A DNA stretch of 64,000 nt from Kappaphycus alvarezii (Eukaryota > Rhodophyta > Florideophyceae > Gigartinales > Solieriaceae): the NCBI GenBank assembly GCA_002205965.3, contig NADL03000705.1, positions 682,001 through 746,000 of the forward strand, read 5' to 3'. Made by a program: the position numbers and the translations under genes. Below the pieces are notes generated by a model. It made no database searches, was not told the DNA's origin, and was given only the letters and a program-made list of their open reading frames with translations. Positions 34,562-45,489 of this stretch are shown here, in pieces. Positions within the stretch are counted from its first letter, which is position 1, and the number at the start of each line of letters is the position of its first letter.

Positions 34562-37500
34562 TCCTGATGATTCTACTGCTTTGGCGCTCGGCTGGGTTTC
34601 GGTGTATATAACCATCTCCTGATGATAAGCCCCGTACAGTGAAGTCTCTGACGAGTGCCGGGGTCTGTTGTGGTAGGTCACGGCCTTTTAAGTGATATTC
34701 AGTCTCGTGGCCATTGCCGTGTAATTCGCTTTGTGAAGTGGTTTCGTCAACTCATCCGCTAATTGGTCGGCTGACGCAACATCGTCGAGCCTGATCTCTT
34801 TCTGGGTAAGCATTTCGCGCAGCCAGTGCTTCCGCAGCTGAATAAATTTTCTTTTCTTAGTTCCCGCAGTCTTCTGTGCGACCTGTATTGCCGCCTTGTT
34901 GTCGATTTTGAGTGGTGCGGGCCCTGTAGTAGGTTACGGAACGAAAATAGCCGCCGTAGCCATGTCGTTGTTTGGACGGACTGTGTGGCGGCGACATATT
35001 CTGCTTCGCATGTACTGAGGGTCTGCATGTATTGTTTTAGCGATAGCCATTCTAAGGGGCGCCGTTGATGGTGTGCACGTTTACCAGAGATTGACTTGCG
35101 GGTTGCGTTGTTCCTGGCTAAATCGGCGTCTGAGTAGGTTTGCAGCGGAGGAGAGGTGTTGTCCTTTGTATTCATTGAGTAATATGTGATACCTTGATTT
35201 ATGGTTTGCTTTGGGTATCGCATCCAGTGCTTCGTCAATAATCTATTCCTTTTTGTCGGATAATGAGCAGCTGCACCAAGTCTGTTCACATACAACGATA
35301 TGTCCGGTCGCGTGTAGTCCGCGATGTACCGTAGTGCTCCGATCACCTCCTGGCACTTGGCCTTACGTTAAGGGATCAAGTTGTCTGCGTCGTCCGGCCC
35401 GTGATACTGCATGCCGTCCACGTGTGGTAATGGGCGTCTATTACAGTCGGCCATGCGCACAGTCTGTAGCGCCTTGGAGATGTAGGATGGCTGACTGCTT
35501 TTGATAGCGCCATCGGTCTTGTGCTCGATGCGCCATCCCAAGTACTGTGACGGTGTACCTAGTCGCTTGTTTTTGTACTTTCCTTGAGCGCCTGCAGTAG
35601 TTTTTCTATGCACTCCTTGTGAGTGGTGACTATGAGGAAGTTGTCAAAGGTGAGAGCAAGTATGGTGAAGTCATTGGGTCCTTCAAACTTGGCGTACAAG
35701 CAGGTTCCTAATTCTCTGGTTGAATCCCTGATCCTTGAGGCATGATTCGGCGCCTTTTAGATATAAGTACCCTCCAGACGGCGTGCCGTATATGTTACGC
35801 GTGAGGACACCCGCTGGTTTGCCTGGATGTCGCAGGATACCATCAAACTTTGGGAGTTGCTCTATGAGGAAAGGCTTGGTGTTAGCCGTAATCCGTAATC
35901 CTCATGCAAAAATGCCGACTTGATGTCAAAGTGGTCGGAGTGCAGCCGACATGCTGCTATAAGAGCCAATGGCAGGCGGACCGTGGTCTTGTCAGTGGTA
36001 TGCGCCGCTGTGTGGTCCGGGTTGTAGTGGACATGGGCCACCATTTTGTCGACTCGTGCCGAGCACCCTGCCTTGCGTTCGATCAGCTGTCCGTTTGGCC
36101 TTCTCTTGTACCGGTAGGTCATTACGAGCGGCATTAGTTTCACATTGGCGGGAAAGGGTTCTTTGCTTAGCCATTTTATAGTGTGCTTGTTGTCGAGCTT
36201 TTGCAGCTCTTGATCGTGTTCGATGCCCCATAGGTTGCTGTCAGAGAATCTTCGTGCTTCGGTCGCGTTGCGGGGGGGTTGTGCGTGCTTTTCTCCTGTC
36301 GGCTTGGCGTTGCTGGCGTGCATGGCAGTTGAAGTTCAAGCCAAAATCGAGCGGACTGGGTCTTTGTCAGGTTGGTATGGTCGGAAATCGATAGCCCGAA
36401 TGCGTTGAATTTTTCCTGTTTGCAGTTCCCGTATCGCGATAATTGCCGTTGTGGCTGTACATAGATAGCGTGCAGGAAATGCACGCGAGTCCAGCTTGTG
36501 CACACGGTTGCGGTCCCTGTGGACATAGGCCGTCCGATTTGGCCGGAAGCATGGAGCTGTTGGATATGGGGTGCCTTTTCTGTCCACTTGGTGTGTGGAA
36601 GTTGGCCTGCAGTTGAGTGTCCAGTGATATTATACTTGAACACTACATCTTTCAACGCGTACTCCCAAAAAGTTTCGGGCACTTGGGCTTGATGCAGGGT
36701 TGCCCGTGCCGAGCACAACATTGACGGGGCCGAGCCCATCAATGTTGAGAAGATCCGCTCTGCTAATGAGTTCTGCTGCGGAGTGTGGGGGTTTGTCGGG
36801 TTCACCGTGATTCCGGCCTGGTCGTAAAGTTGCTGGAGGTCTTTCGAAAAATAACCCCTGGCATTGTCTGTTGTCAATGTGTTAGGGTAGCGCTTATGCC
36901 TTTTGTGAACGAGTGCTAGTGTGTCGCGCATGACCTTGTTCTGGTCACGTCGAGTTGGGATGAAATGGCATATGACATATCTTGAGGCAACATCCATAAA
37001 TGTCGCAACATGCTTGTTGCCTGTGTTGATCGCTTGAGGCATTGGCCCCATAACATACGAGCGCAATTACGGGCCCACCTTGTGGTCATGTGATGTGGGC
37101 TTGTGCAGTTGTGGCTTGCGCTTGCCATGTGTGCATCCTGAGCATGTTAGTTTGAGTGGCCTTTCTTTGAGTATCTCGAGAAATAGTATCAGGTCTTCTT
37201 TTTCCATTGTCTGGAGCGCATGCAAACTGATATGGTTAAAGATCAAGTGATACTTGTGAAACATTCGGTTTGTACGAGTTCTTTCCGTTGGAGTTGGAGC
37301 GCATGACGTTGGCAAGATAGTAGGGTTTATTTGCTCCCATTTTGACATGCAAGGTCTGAGTTTGAAAGCAGTTGTTGGTACTTGGTTTCCCCACCGTATA
37401 GATCGGTTTCTGTGGTTGCCGCTGCTTCATATGCGGTGGCTGAGGTCGCTGCTGCGTCCTTGCGCTGCGAACTTTGTTCCTCATGTTTTCATTTATGAAT

Positions 37501-38986
37501 TATTCTTTTTAGCTCATCGCTTCAATGCGTATGCTAGTTCCCATTTGTTTATCAAAGAAGTATGCTGCATCCGTGGTCATTAGCGCTGGTCCATTGTTTA
37601 AGGCGACATCTCTGACCGAGACCAAGTTAGCGGTCAGGTTTTTGTTGTATAAAGCTGGGACCTTAATAGGTGGGCACCTCGAAGGGTTTAGTGTCAGCTG
37701 CGTGGAATGCGTGCACAGTGTTTTTTGGTTAGTTTCGGAGTAAGTTGTCAGTAGTTTGCGGAGCTTCTTCATCCCTTAATGTTGTGGTTGATATGCGTTT
37801 GGTGCGCCCCGGAGTCTAGTATTAACTTACTGCTTTCCCCTTCATCGGCAGATGATATGTCTTCAGTTGCCTGGCTGAGGCGTAGCCTCGCTGGGCCCCT
37901 GGCTGTGCCGCCCTGTTTGCCTGATTTGGCGGCAGTCTTATTGTGATTGTCTGGCTGTGAAGTAGTGGCTGCCTGAACTAGGTTTGTGAGCTGCTCCATC
38001 TGTTTCTAGGAGAATCCTCCTTCTTGGCTCCGGGATGGTTGCATTCGCTGTGGATTTCCCTTCCCACCTTGGTACATATGGTAGCGGCGCCTGCTTTGGG
38101 AGGGCTGATCCCTTTCTTTGACTGGAGGGGCTCGCTTTTTCGGCATTAAGTCATCGTGACGTGATATGGAGTGCAGTGCTGCATGCATTTTGGCCAAAGT
38201 TGTAGGTGCTCCGTATAATGCAGCTCCCCTGGTGAGCCAGTCTTACTTGGTGTTCTGCCTGAGGCTCTGTAGCATAAAACTGACTGTTTTGCTTTCTTCT
38301 CGAATATCTGGGTAGTCGGCTGCTGGCATATTCGCACTTATTACCCTATGCTTTTCGTCGTAGTCCTCGATGGACATCATATCGGTGAGGCTGCAGTTTT
38401 TTGCCTCTCCTTCCAGCATTGAATACATCATCTATGAGTCACGTTCGAGTAGGGACTTCACTGTGTTTACTATGGTCGCGGGCAGCTGGCGGAAGGTGTC
38501 AGGGGCCAGTAATTGACTGACTTCCGTTGATATGCTAGTCATAATGAGCGCGGTGCATGAATCCTTGGCATTGCAGGGGTTGGTTTGGTCCTCTTGGGTT
38601 GGTGTGGATGGATCTGTATCGTCCAGCAATTGCAATACGTCGTGCTGCTCAAGTGTTAGCTCCAGCGCCCGAACCCATGCAGGGTAGTTCGTCTTGTACA
38701 GCGTCGGCCGTTTTCCACTGACCATCCATGGTTTGTTTGCTTGGGCGGGTAATTATTGGAGGATCGGGTTTGCTCGCTTGAGTCGGGGGCGGTTCGTCCC
38801 GACGGCTTGGAGATGTCATTGTTTGCTTGGCTTGTCGCCACAGATCTGACCAAACTTCGCTTGTGCTACGGTAGTGCCTGCGTTTACTCGGTGGCGTGAG
38901 TTGGTGGAAATGTTTGCCGTCCAATGTGACTACCGGCTTCGTTGATGATGATTTGGTTGCGCTGTTGAAGCGTAAGGTCCGTAATC

Positions 38987-39120
38987 TGTAATGGACACAC
39001 CCTTAGGTCGTCCCTCTTCCACACGGCTGACCGTCGGCGGCGAGTGTACTGTATATACGGGACTGTCATAATACCAGCAACCTAGCTATCTGATTACACT
39101 GTAAAGCTGTCCTGATGACA
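38987..39120 (-). repeat. LTR, right copy (5' LTR of the minus-strand Copia)
   Basis: Same ends as the left copy (TGTAATGGACACAC ... CTGTCCTGATGACA) and the same internal CTGACCGTCGGCGGCGAGT block. It is about 134 bp and includes a TACTGTATATA stretch that differs from the left copy. The gag-like frame begins some 60 bp to its left. Confidence 0.9.
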
Positions 39121-39125
39121 TCATG
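39121..39125. repeat. target-site duplication TCATG, right
   Basis: Exact match to 34433-34437 on the other side of the element. The LINE relic probably resumes to its right for a short distance, but no clear reading remains. Confidence 0.85.
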
Positions 39126-40797
39126 CGCTCCGGTTGACGACGACCTCCCAACAGTGTGCACTGTAGGGAATACAACTTAACTTACAGTGCAGATCATTGC
39201 TGTCAGTCAGTGCACCATGCAGACACAATTACACCAAAGATGTTACTGCTGATGTTACACATGTATGCAAAACAACGTCCAAATATATCCCAGCGAGAGC
39301 TGCAGTTCAACGACACATACGAGGGTGCAGCGCGAGATACTACCACGGGCAAGGCGCGGGCAAGGCGGCGGACAAGGCTGCTTAGAACCGAGACACCGTA
39401 ACGCCGGCTGCAAGGAGGGGTAGGTCCGAATATCCAAGGGAATCATCCAGGGGATGACCGTGTGCGTGGGTGAAGGTGAGGGAAGCAAGGGCAGCTTGCG
39501 TGGCGGGATTGTGTGGGTCGGCGATGGGGAAACTTGTGAAGGCGCACGAAGGACGAGAGTACTGCGCGTCCTCAGCAAAACTCATTGCATGAGCGACACG
39601 TTGGTTTTGAGTAGCCGTGTGGCGGGAAGGAACGGGTCGGTGAAAGGTCCGTTCGCATCTGGATCGGTCGGTCACGATGGCTTCATTCTTGAGCGCGGCA
39701 AGTTCGATGCCAGTGGCCGCTCGACAATTCGTTCACGAAGGGCATCGATTTGGCATGCCGGAGAGCGCCAACGGGGTTCACCGGGGAGGCAGCGCCGAGG
39801 AACCAAAGTGGGTAACATGCACAGTCGAGAAATATGATAGGAACCGCAGGGGAGTCCGTGACGGTGCTAGCCGAACGCACGAGTCGGATGAATTGGAGGA
39901 AAGCACTGTGAAGGGAAGAACCGGGAATAGAGTGAAAGAGGTCCGAAGGCGGAGAGGCATGGCCAACACATTCTGAAAACAGGGGAACGGAAGAGGGCGT
40001 GCGGGGGAAACCGTGAGGGCAGTAGGGGGGTCATGACCATGACGGCTATGTGGGGGATTGAGGGTGGCGGCCGGACTTTCCGCAACCGGGGCAGAGAGAT
40101 CAGGCGGAGCCAGGAGCATGGGTTTGTGTTGAGTGCAATCAGCGGCGGAGGAAAATTCGTGGCTGAAGAGATCATGAGGGCACCCACGTGGGACTGCCCC
40201 GTAGGATTGAGGAGTTACGAGCATTTCCGCTCATACGTCGTTCGTGGAGAGGAGGTGTTCGCGGAAGACGGGGCACCTGGGGGAGGAGGTTGAGGGAAAG
40301 GCCCTGGAGTTCCGCATGAAGCGGAGGAGGATGCGGATGGCACGTGCCGCTTTGAGCGGGATGAGTTTACAGGCGGGGGGAGGCGGATGGAAGCAGATGC
40401 AGCACCAGGAGCGACAGTAGGGGGCGACATGCGGCGGTGTAGAAGTTTGAGAAGCTGCGCGGGCATGGACGGGGCATCCGACTACAGTCTCTCAGTGGGC
40501 TGAGGGTGTAGCGGTGGGCCGAGAATGAATACCCATGCTGTGTAGACATTGTAAAATGCATTACAGTATTCATTACAGCATTCTTGAATTGAGCTAATCT
40601 TTTGCAAGTGCTTTATTTTGATGCTGATATCAGCTAATTTAAACGCAGTCTCATGAGCTTGAGATGAAGAACAGCTCGCGGTAATTTTATAACCAAAACA
40701 TGAAGTCATTCGGCAGTTGATAATGCTAAGGTCTGAGATCAACTGAGATCGCGATCTAGATACTGTACATTTGTTTTCTATTGTGAGGTTGTTGTCC

Positions 40798-40819
40798 AGT
40801 ACAGTACAGTACAGTACAT
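40798..40819. repeat. ACAGT/GTACAGTAC short tandem run
   Basis: Four successive GTACA-type steps (AGTACAGTACAGTACAGTAC), the longest pure run of the motif that recurs across 39-54 kb. The motif TACTGTA/TACAGTA is close to its own complement, so runs can pair internally. Confidence 0.8.
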
Positions 40820-43547
40820 GCAGGTGGCCTTGAAATTCAGAAGACTGCATTACGGTAACGGAACTGGAACATGGAATCTTTTCTTTCATCAGATAGGGTA
40901 TCGAAACTAGCGGTTCTAACTGGAAGCGATTTTGAAACAGTGGTCCTCTGGAGCTCATCCTCGATTCTTGTTTACAGTATTGACCAAAAGAAGTGCGGGA
41001 CTGTACAGTGCATGTCCGTTGAACGATCCGCAAACTTTATTTAGACAATGGTTCTTTGCTGAAGGTAATTACTGTTCAGGTCTGTAAACCAAATTCAAAA
41101 ACTTTTTGAAATATTCGTGAAAAAGTCGTATGACTTTGTTTGACGACCACCCCTCAAAGAAATAAATGGATGTTCTCTAAAAATATTCATATTTTGCTTC
41201 ATTTGCAGAGATGACATCCTCAATTCGTCCTTTATTTGAAGTTTTATTTGATGTCATGCATAGGATGTGTTTGAGCGTAGGGGGAGTGTCGTTTACAGTA
41301 TGATGCCAAATCACACTACACCTCTTTTCTTAACCGCAGTGTGCACACTGCAAAGTTTGCACCTGATATTACGAGCTCACCTCCTCGCCATCGATGATCG
41401 ACAGCCTCATCGAGAAGTTTTGTTACGTCTGATTCCACAGAATCCATAGCCCCCTGCCCACGCCACAGCATCGGCCTTTCTCGTTGAGTAAAATTAATTC
41501 ATCTACCCCCCTCTCGCTGTTGACTCATACTGGTGATTGTACCTTACAACCGCGGCCAACAGAAGCGGACAAAACGAGAGTTTTCATTGTATTCAGCATC
41601 TTGAGTTATGTAAGCCTGATTACTGTGAAAGTGAAGGACAGTAATTATGCTTCAATAAATGTACTGTCATGTGCAAGGAACACCATATAATCATGCCAGG
41701 GTGACTGCCTGGTGCTTGAATTGCTATTTGATGTAAACTTTGCAAACAATATACTGCGCTGTCAAATACAATACATCGCGGTAATTTTTTGGAAATTTTA
41801 GCAAACAATTTAAGTTATGTTTCAAGCTGAACGATGTAGTCACCCAATTCGTAATCGGCTCCGATTTTTGCTCCAGATTGCTATGAAATTTGTAGTTAAT
41901 ACACCATATCGCAGTGCACAGAACTGTCAGACACCGTTTTCCACATTGCCAAAACGGGGAAGACATAAGAGTGCGGAATGATTGGAGAGAGGAATAGTAG
42001 GCAGCATAGCAAGCTCAACTGTAGAAATTCCATGAGGTAGCAGAGGCGGGGGACGGTTAGAAATGCAACCAGATATGCCTTGCTGTGTTTAGAGTCGAGA
42101 GGAGAGGAGCTCGAGTTCATTGAGTGGCGTGATGGTCTGTGGTGAACGTTACAGGAGCAGTAAATTGGCCGCCGTTGTGATGTCGTAAAGACATGGAAAT
42201 TGTAACGATCACAGAACAAAAAGTCCATTGAAATCCGATAGCTTTACGTTCCTATCCCAAACGCTGAAGTGCGGTAGTCAATCCAAAGAATGTGCAGTGA
42301 CCAACTTCCTATGTGGCCACCAAAGTACTGTCAAGAATTGGCAAGTACCCAATAGTACCCAATACTTTGATGTGAAGCATCCGAACGCTTGTGCAAAATA
42401 TTAGCAATTGAAGAGGTAAATGGTCACTAAAATTGTGGCGTTAGTTATGATCTGTAAAGTGCATTCGAGGCAGTCTTGTCGCAAGCGAGATTTACGGGCA
42501 ACAGCACACGAAGCTAAGCCCTTTCGCAAATGGAGAGAAATGCATGTTGAAGGTCATCCACCTTGAGAGAACTATCTGTACATCTCGACACTTAAGCAGT
42601 GATCTACCATGAAAGCCTACGATACAAGGCATTGTAAGCGTAGTGCGTTCGCGCCAGTGCAACTATGGTGCCCGTTGACCACACGATGACTTTGTTTAGA
42701 GTCGGAGCGGAGAGAAAGTAAACAATGTGAAAGTTCACGTTCTCCGTCATGCTGTCAGTCTCGGATAGCCAGGCAGCCCAATCACAACAAGGGATGACGG
42801 CCGTGCGGTTGTCGTGACAGGACCATGCTGATGCTGTTAATTATGTCAGCCACAGATGAGAATGACAATTGCCTAATGAGAATGATAATGGTCTTCATTA
42901 GCCAAAAATGAGTGTTGAAAGGAAAGAGATGGATGGGAAGATTTTCATCACTTTACGCGTACAGTATCCAACGGTATCATGATACATTGTTGTAATTATA
43001 GTGTTTTGCTGGAGTTTTGGTTCCCTTAAAATCCTTTTAATATACTGGTTCTGTTCATTCGCAAGGCAAGCCGTCTACGTGCAGTCTCCGATTCGGCAGT
43101 TGCTCTTCTGCAACAGCACCCGACATCCGACCGGTCACTTACTAAAGCTTGAGGTGGCTAAACTTCTGTTTTGGTGCCCCAAGTGCCCAGTTGCGGCTAA
43201 ACGGGTGGTAGATACAGACGGTTTAGAACTTTTTCAATCTAGTTACTTCCCTCGTGACACAAACTACTGTACTCGAAATATATGCCACTCGCCATTCGTT
43301 ATATGGATCACACAGAGAATCAGTCATAATTGCTAGTGCAGACACCGCGCGTTAAAATAACAGGGCATGTGTCCCTCTTTTACTTGTCAAAGGCTACTAC
43401 TAACTTGGTTGTAGTTGCGACGCTGAGGCGAGAGGAGGACTGTACACGTAAAGGGCACAGAACTGTCGAATGGTCCTCGCGGGCGCTGAACTGTACTGCA
43501 CACCATCGTTTTAGGGTTATCACGAACGGAACAAGCCTTGTTCAACA

Positions 43548-43753
43548 AGTTACACAAGACTGTACATATGTACTGTACAATGCTGCAGGTCTCGAAAGGC
43601 AGAGATTATACGGTAATATTGAATATGCTCTTTGCCGTAGGGCCGTATGGTGCCTATACGAGGACTCAATTTGTACAGCACAGGAAATTGAGATCTCATC
43701 AGCACAGAGTACTGTACAGTACAGTTCAGTACAGTATAGTACAATATAATGCA
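43548..43753. repeat. cluster of TACTGTAC/GTACAGTAC motifs
   Basis: About 200 bp with repeated TGTACATATGTACTGTACA-like and TACTGTACAGTACAG-like strings, densest at 43710-43750. The two orientations alternate, giving overlapping palindromes. The function is unknown. It could be a microsatellite-like expansion or a family of binding sites. Confidence 0.7.
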
Positions 43754-44945
43754 GTGCAGAGGCCCAACTGGGTGAAAATACTGTACAATTTTATTGCTGT
43801 GGTTAAAGCCCAATACTACTACGGCAACACTGCTATTTGCCATCGAATCTGAAACAGGTGGCCCATGCCACGTGGTGCATAACATATGATTCGAGACATT
43901 TGACGAGCTAAGTTATCATAATTTATTGTATTGTACGGGAAAGCGACGTGGGAGGATACCATTGAGCGACTTTATCGCAAGGCGTTGAGAAACACCTCAG
44001 ATTGGGAATTTCTTTTGGTTCAATTGAATAAGAACAAAAAAATTTCCGTTTAAATATCTGCCACATATGGATCAGGAGTTGGGTGTCCAATGGACTGTAC
44101 AGCACAGTTCAGAGCGGTAAAGTGCAATAGTGCACAATTCTGCAGTGACCCTCTAATGGATTTGAACGTTCCAGAGGCGCTTACATTACAGGACTTGCGC
44201 TTGGAGGGCAAGGGATCATCTACTGTACTAGATCACAGGGCGCCACGGTATCAGCGTTTTCAGTTCAACATGCTTTCACCAAACCAAATAGGAGAGCAAT
44301 AACGGGAATTATTGAATTGTCAAGGAATATGAACATTGTTCAGTCCATTCTGGCAAAAGCTCGCACGTTCCCTCTTTTCATGCTACTGTACAGTACTCTA
44401 CATCCCCCACATCAACACCCTTAATCCCCCTCTGTGCACTGTACTTTAAAATTACTGTCCTGTACTGTACATAATGTACACATGAAGCCTCAGCCGTTTT
44501 GTGGGCCCGTCCAATCACCCCTTATCAACCGGTATCAACATTTGAGCCGAATTTCTCTTCCACTCCTTTTTCACTCACCAAAATTTAACCGCCCCGCCGT
44601 CGTCATATCCGCCCTGACCGCATCTCCCTCCCCTCCCACTTCACATCCATTCTGTACATATTCATCGTTTGCAATCCCCTCTTCGGCCGTAATCGGTTCC
44701 GCGTTCATCCACCTTCCTCCCCAACATCTCCAACCTCCTCGAGAACCCTTGTCAACCCCCCCCTGCCTATCTTCTGACATTCTTTTTCCACATTAAATTT
44801 GTTTCCGCCACATCTACACGTCGACTACTACACCACCACCTCTCGCTGTCATGATCTCACTACCGCTACTTCTCCTCATCTGCATTTGCCCATTAACGCC
44901 CAGCTCTCTTCGTTAACCACACGCCAAGCCTCCAACACCGTTTTT

Positions 44946-45481
44946 CCTCAATTCACGGAAGAGTCCTGTCTCTCCCTCCCCACTCTCGTATGCAACATCC
45001 AACCCACCGAAGGCTATACGACCGCCGGAGTTGTCTACTTTTCTCCGGCCTGGCGTCCCGTGAGCGGGGTTCCGACTTGTTTAGCTGTTTCACTCGCATC
45101 TTGGCCGAGATCTCGGGCCTTACGAGCCCTCTTCAAGGCATTCACGTCCACACCTATGGTGACCTTTCCGTCAAAGATGGTTCCAGCACTGGTGGTCATT
45201 TCACAAACCCTGCTGGTGACGATATCCCTCACGCCCTTCCCAACAATCAGGCCAGGCATTGGGGTGACTTTGGCAACCTGGTCAACGATGGAAACGGTTT
45301 CGCTTCTTATGAACGCATCGATCGTGTCATTCGCCTCGGCGGTGTCGTCGGCAGATCCATCACTATTCACGAGGGCCAGGATATGGGCCCCAAGGAACAA
45401 CCTTCTGGTGCTAGTGGACCTCGTGTAGGCTTCTGTGTCATCGGCTACTCTAATCCGGAAGTCCTTCAAGCTGCAACTTAG
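44946..45481 (+). CDS. Cu/Zn superoxide dismutase-like gene (possibly interrupted)
   Basis: Cu/Zn-SOD dismutates superoxide to peroxide and oxygen with copper and zinc. Nearly the whole metal site is present in the frame of 45085-45481: GIHVHTYGD (two Cu-binding His), GGHFTNP (bridging His), a His in IPHALP, RHWGDFGN (Zn-binding His and Asp), ITIHEGQD (last Cu-binding His) and GPRVGFCVIG with the substrate-guiding Arg. An N-terminal strand (LVCNIQPTEG, then AGVVYFSP) is readable at about 44983-45045, but in a different frame, so either an intron or a frameshift lies between about 45045 and 45095. The Cys usual before the bridging His (C57 of the bovine enzyme) is replaced by Ser/Gly, so the standard disulfide is probably absent. 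It ends at TAG 45479-45481. The start is not fixed, because a pyrimidine-rich region lies upstream and a longer N-terminus is possible. It is the only clear host-type gene in the window. Confidence 0.8.
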
Positions 45482-45489
45482 GCGCCCGC

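Larger units (their letters stand above)
34438..39120 (-). mobile_element. Copia LTR retrotransposon, full span with both LTRs, broken coding region
   Basis: A complete-span element of 4683 bp on the minus strand, bounded by short LTRs (34438-34561 and 38987-39120) and flanked by the exact 5-bp repeat TCATG. Parts in element order, from right to left: gag (about 38925-38000), a protease-like LILDSGAHQTHINH near 37840-37800, a zinc-binding CSGCTHGKRKPQ near 37160-37110, integrase core (DVASRYVICHF near 36995-36960, TTDNARGYFS near 36880-36845, NPHTPQQNSLAER near 36795-36755), reverse transcriptase (PANVKLMPLVMTYRYKR-like near 36160-36100, FDIKSAFLHEDYG near 35935-35890) and RNase H (NATRKSISG near 35110-35080; CEAEYVAATQSVQTTTWLR near 35013-34957). 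LTR identity looks like about 85% by eye, so the insertion is not recent. It has many breaks and sits inside a LINE. Confidence 0.93.
39126..44945. other. mostly unassigned DNA between the Copia element and the SOD gene
   Basis: Read on both strands. A GC-rich stretch (39.35-40.5 kb) gives overlapping open frames on both strands, rich in Pro, Ser, Gly and Arg, with no recognisable domain, so none is accepted. From 40.5 to 44.4 kb the DNA is more AT-rich and carries many TACTGTAC and GTACAGTAC runs. From about 44.4 kb the plus strand becomes strongly pyrimidine-rich, which could be upstream or leader sequence of the SOD gene. Confidence 0.5.

Noticed and set aside
39350-40500. Several overlapping open frames on both strands (up to 148 codons)
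   Set aside because: GC-rich DNA with few chance stops. Frames overlap on opposite strands, and none shows a domain or codon pattern that singles it out.
45060-45084. 25-nt GTGAGC...TTTAG stretch as a tiny intron joining the two SOD frames
   Set aside because: Removing it does not bring the N-terminal and main frames into register, and 25 nt is shorter than ordinary introns.
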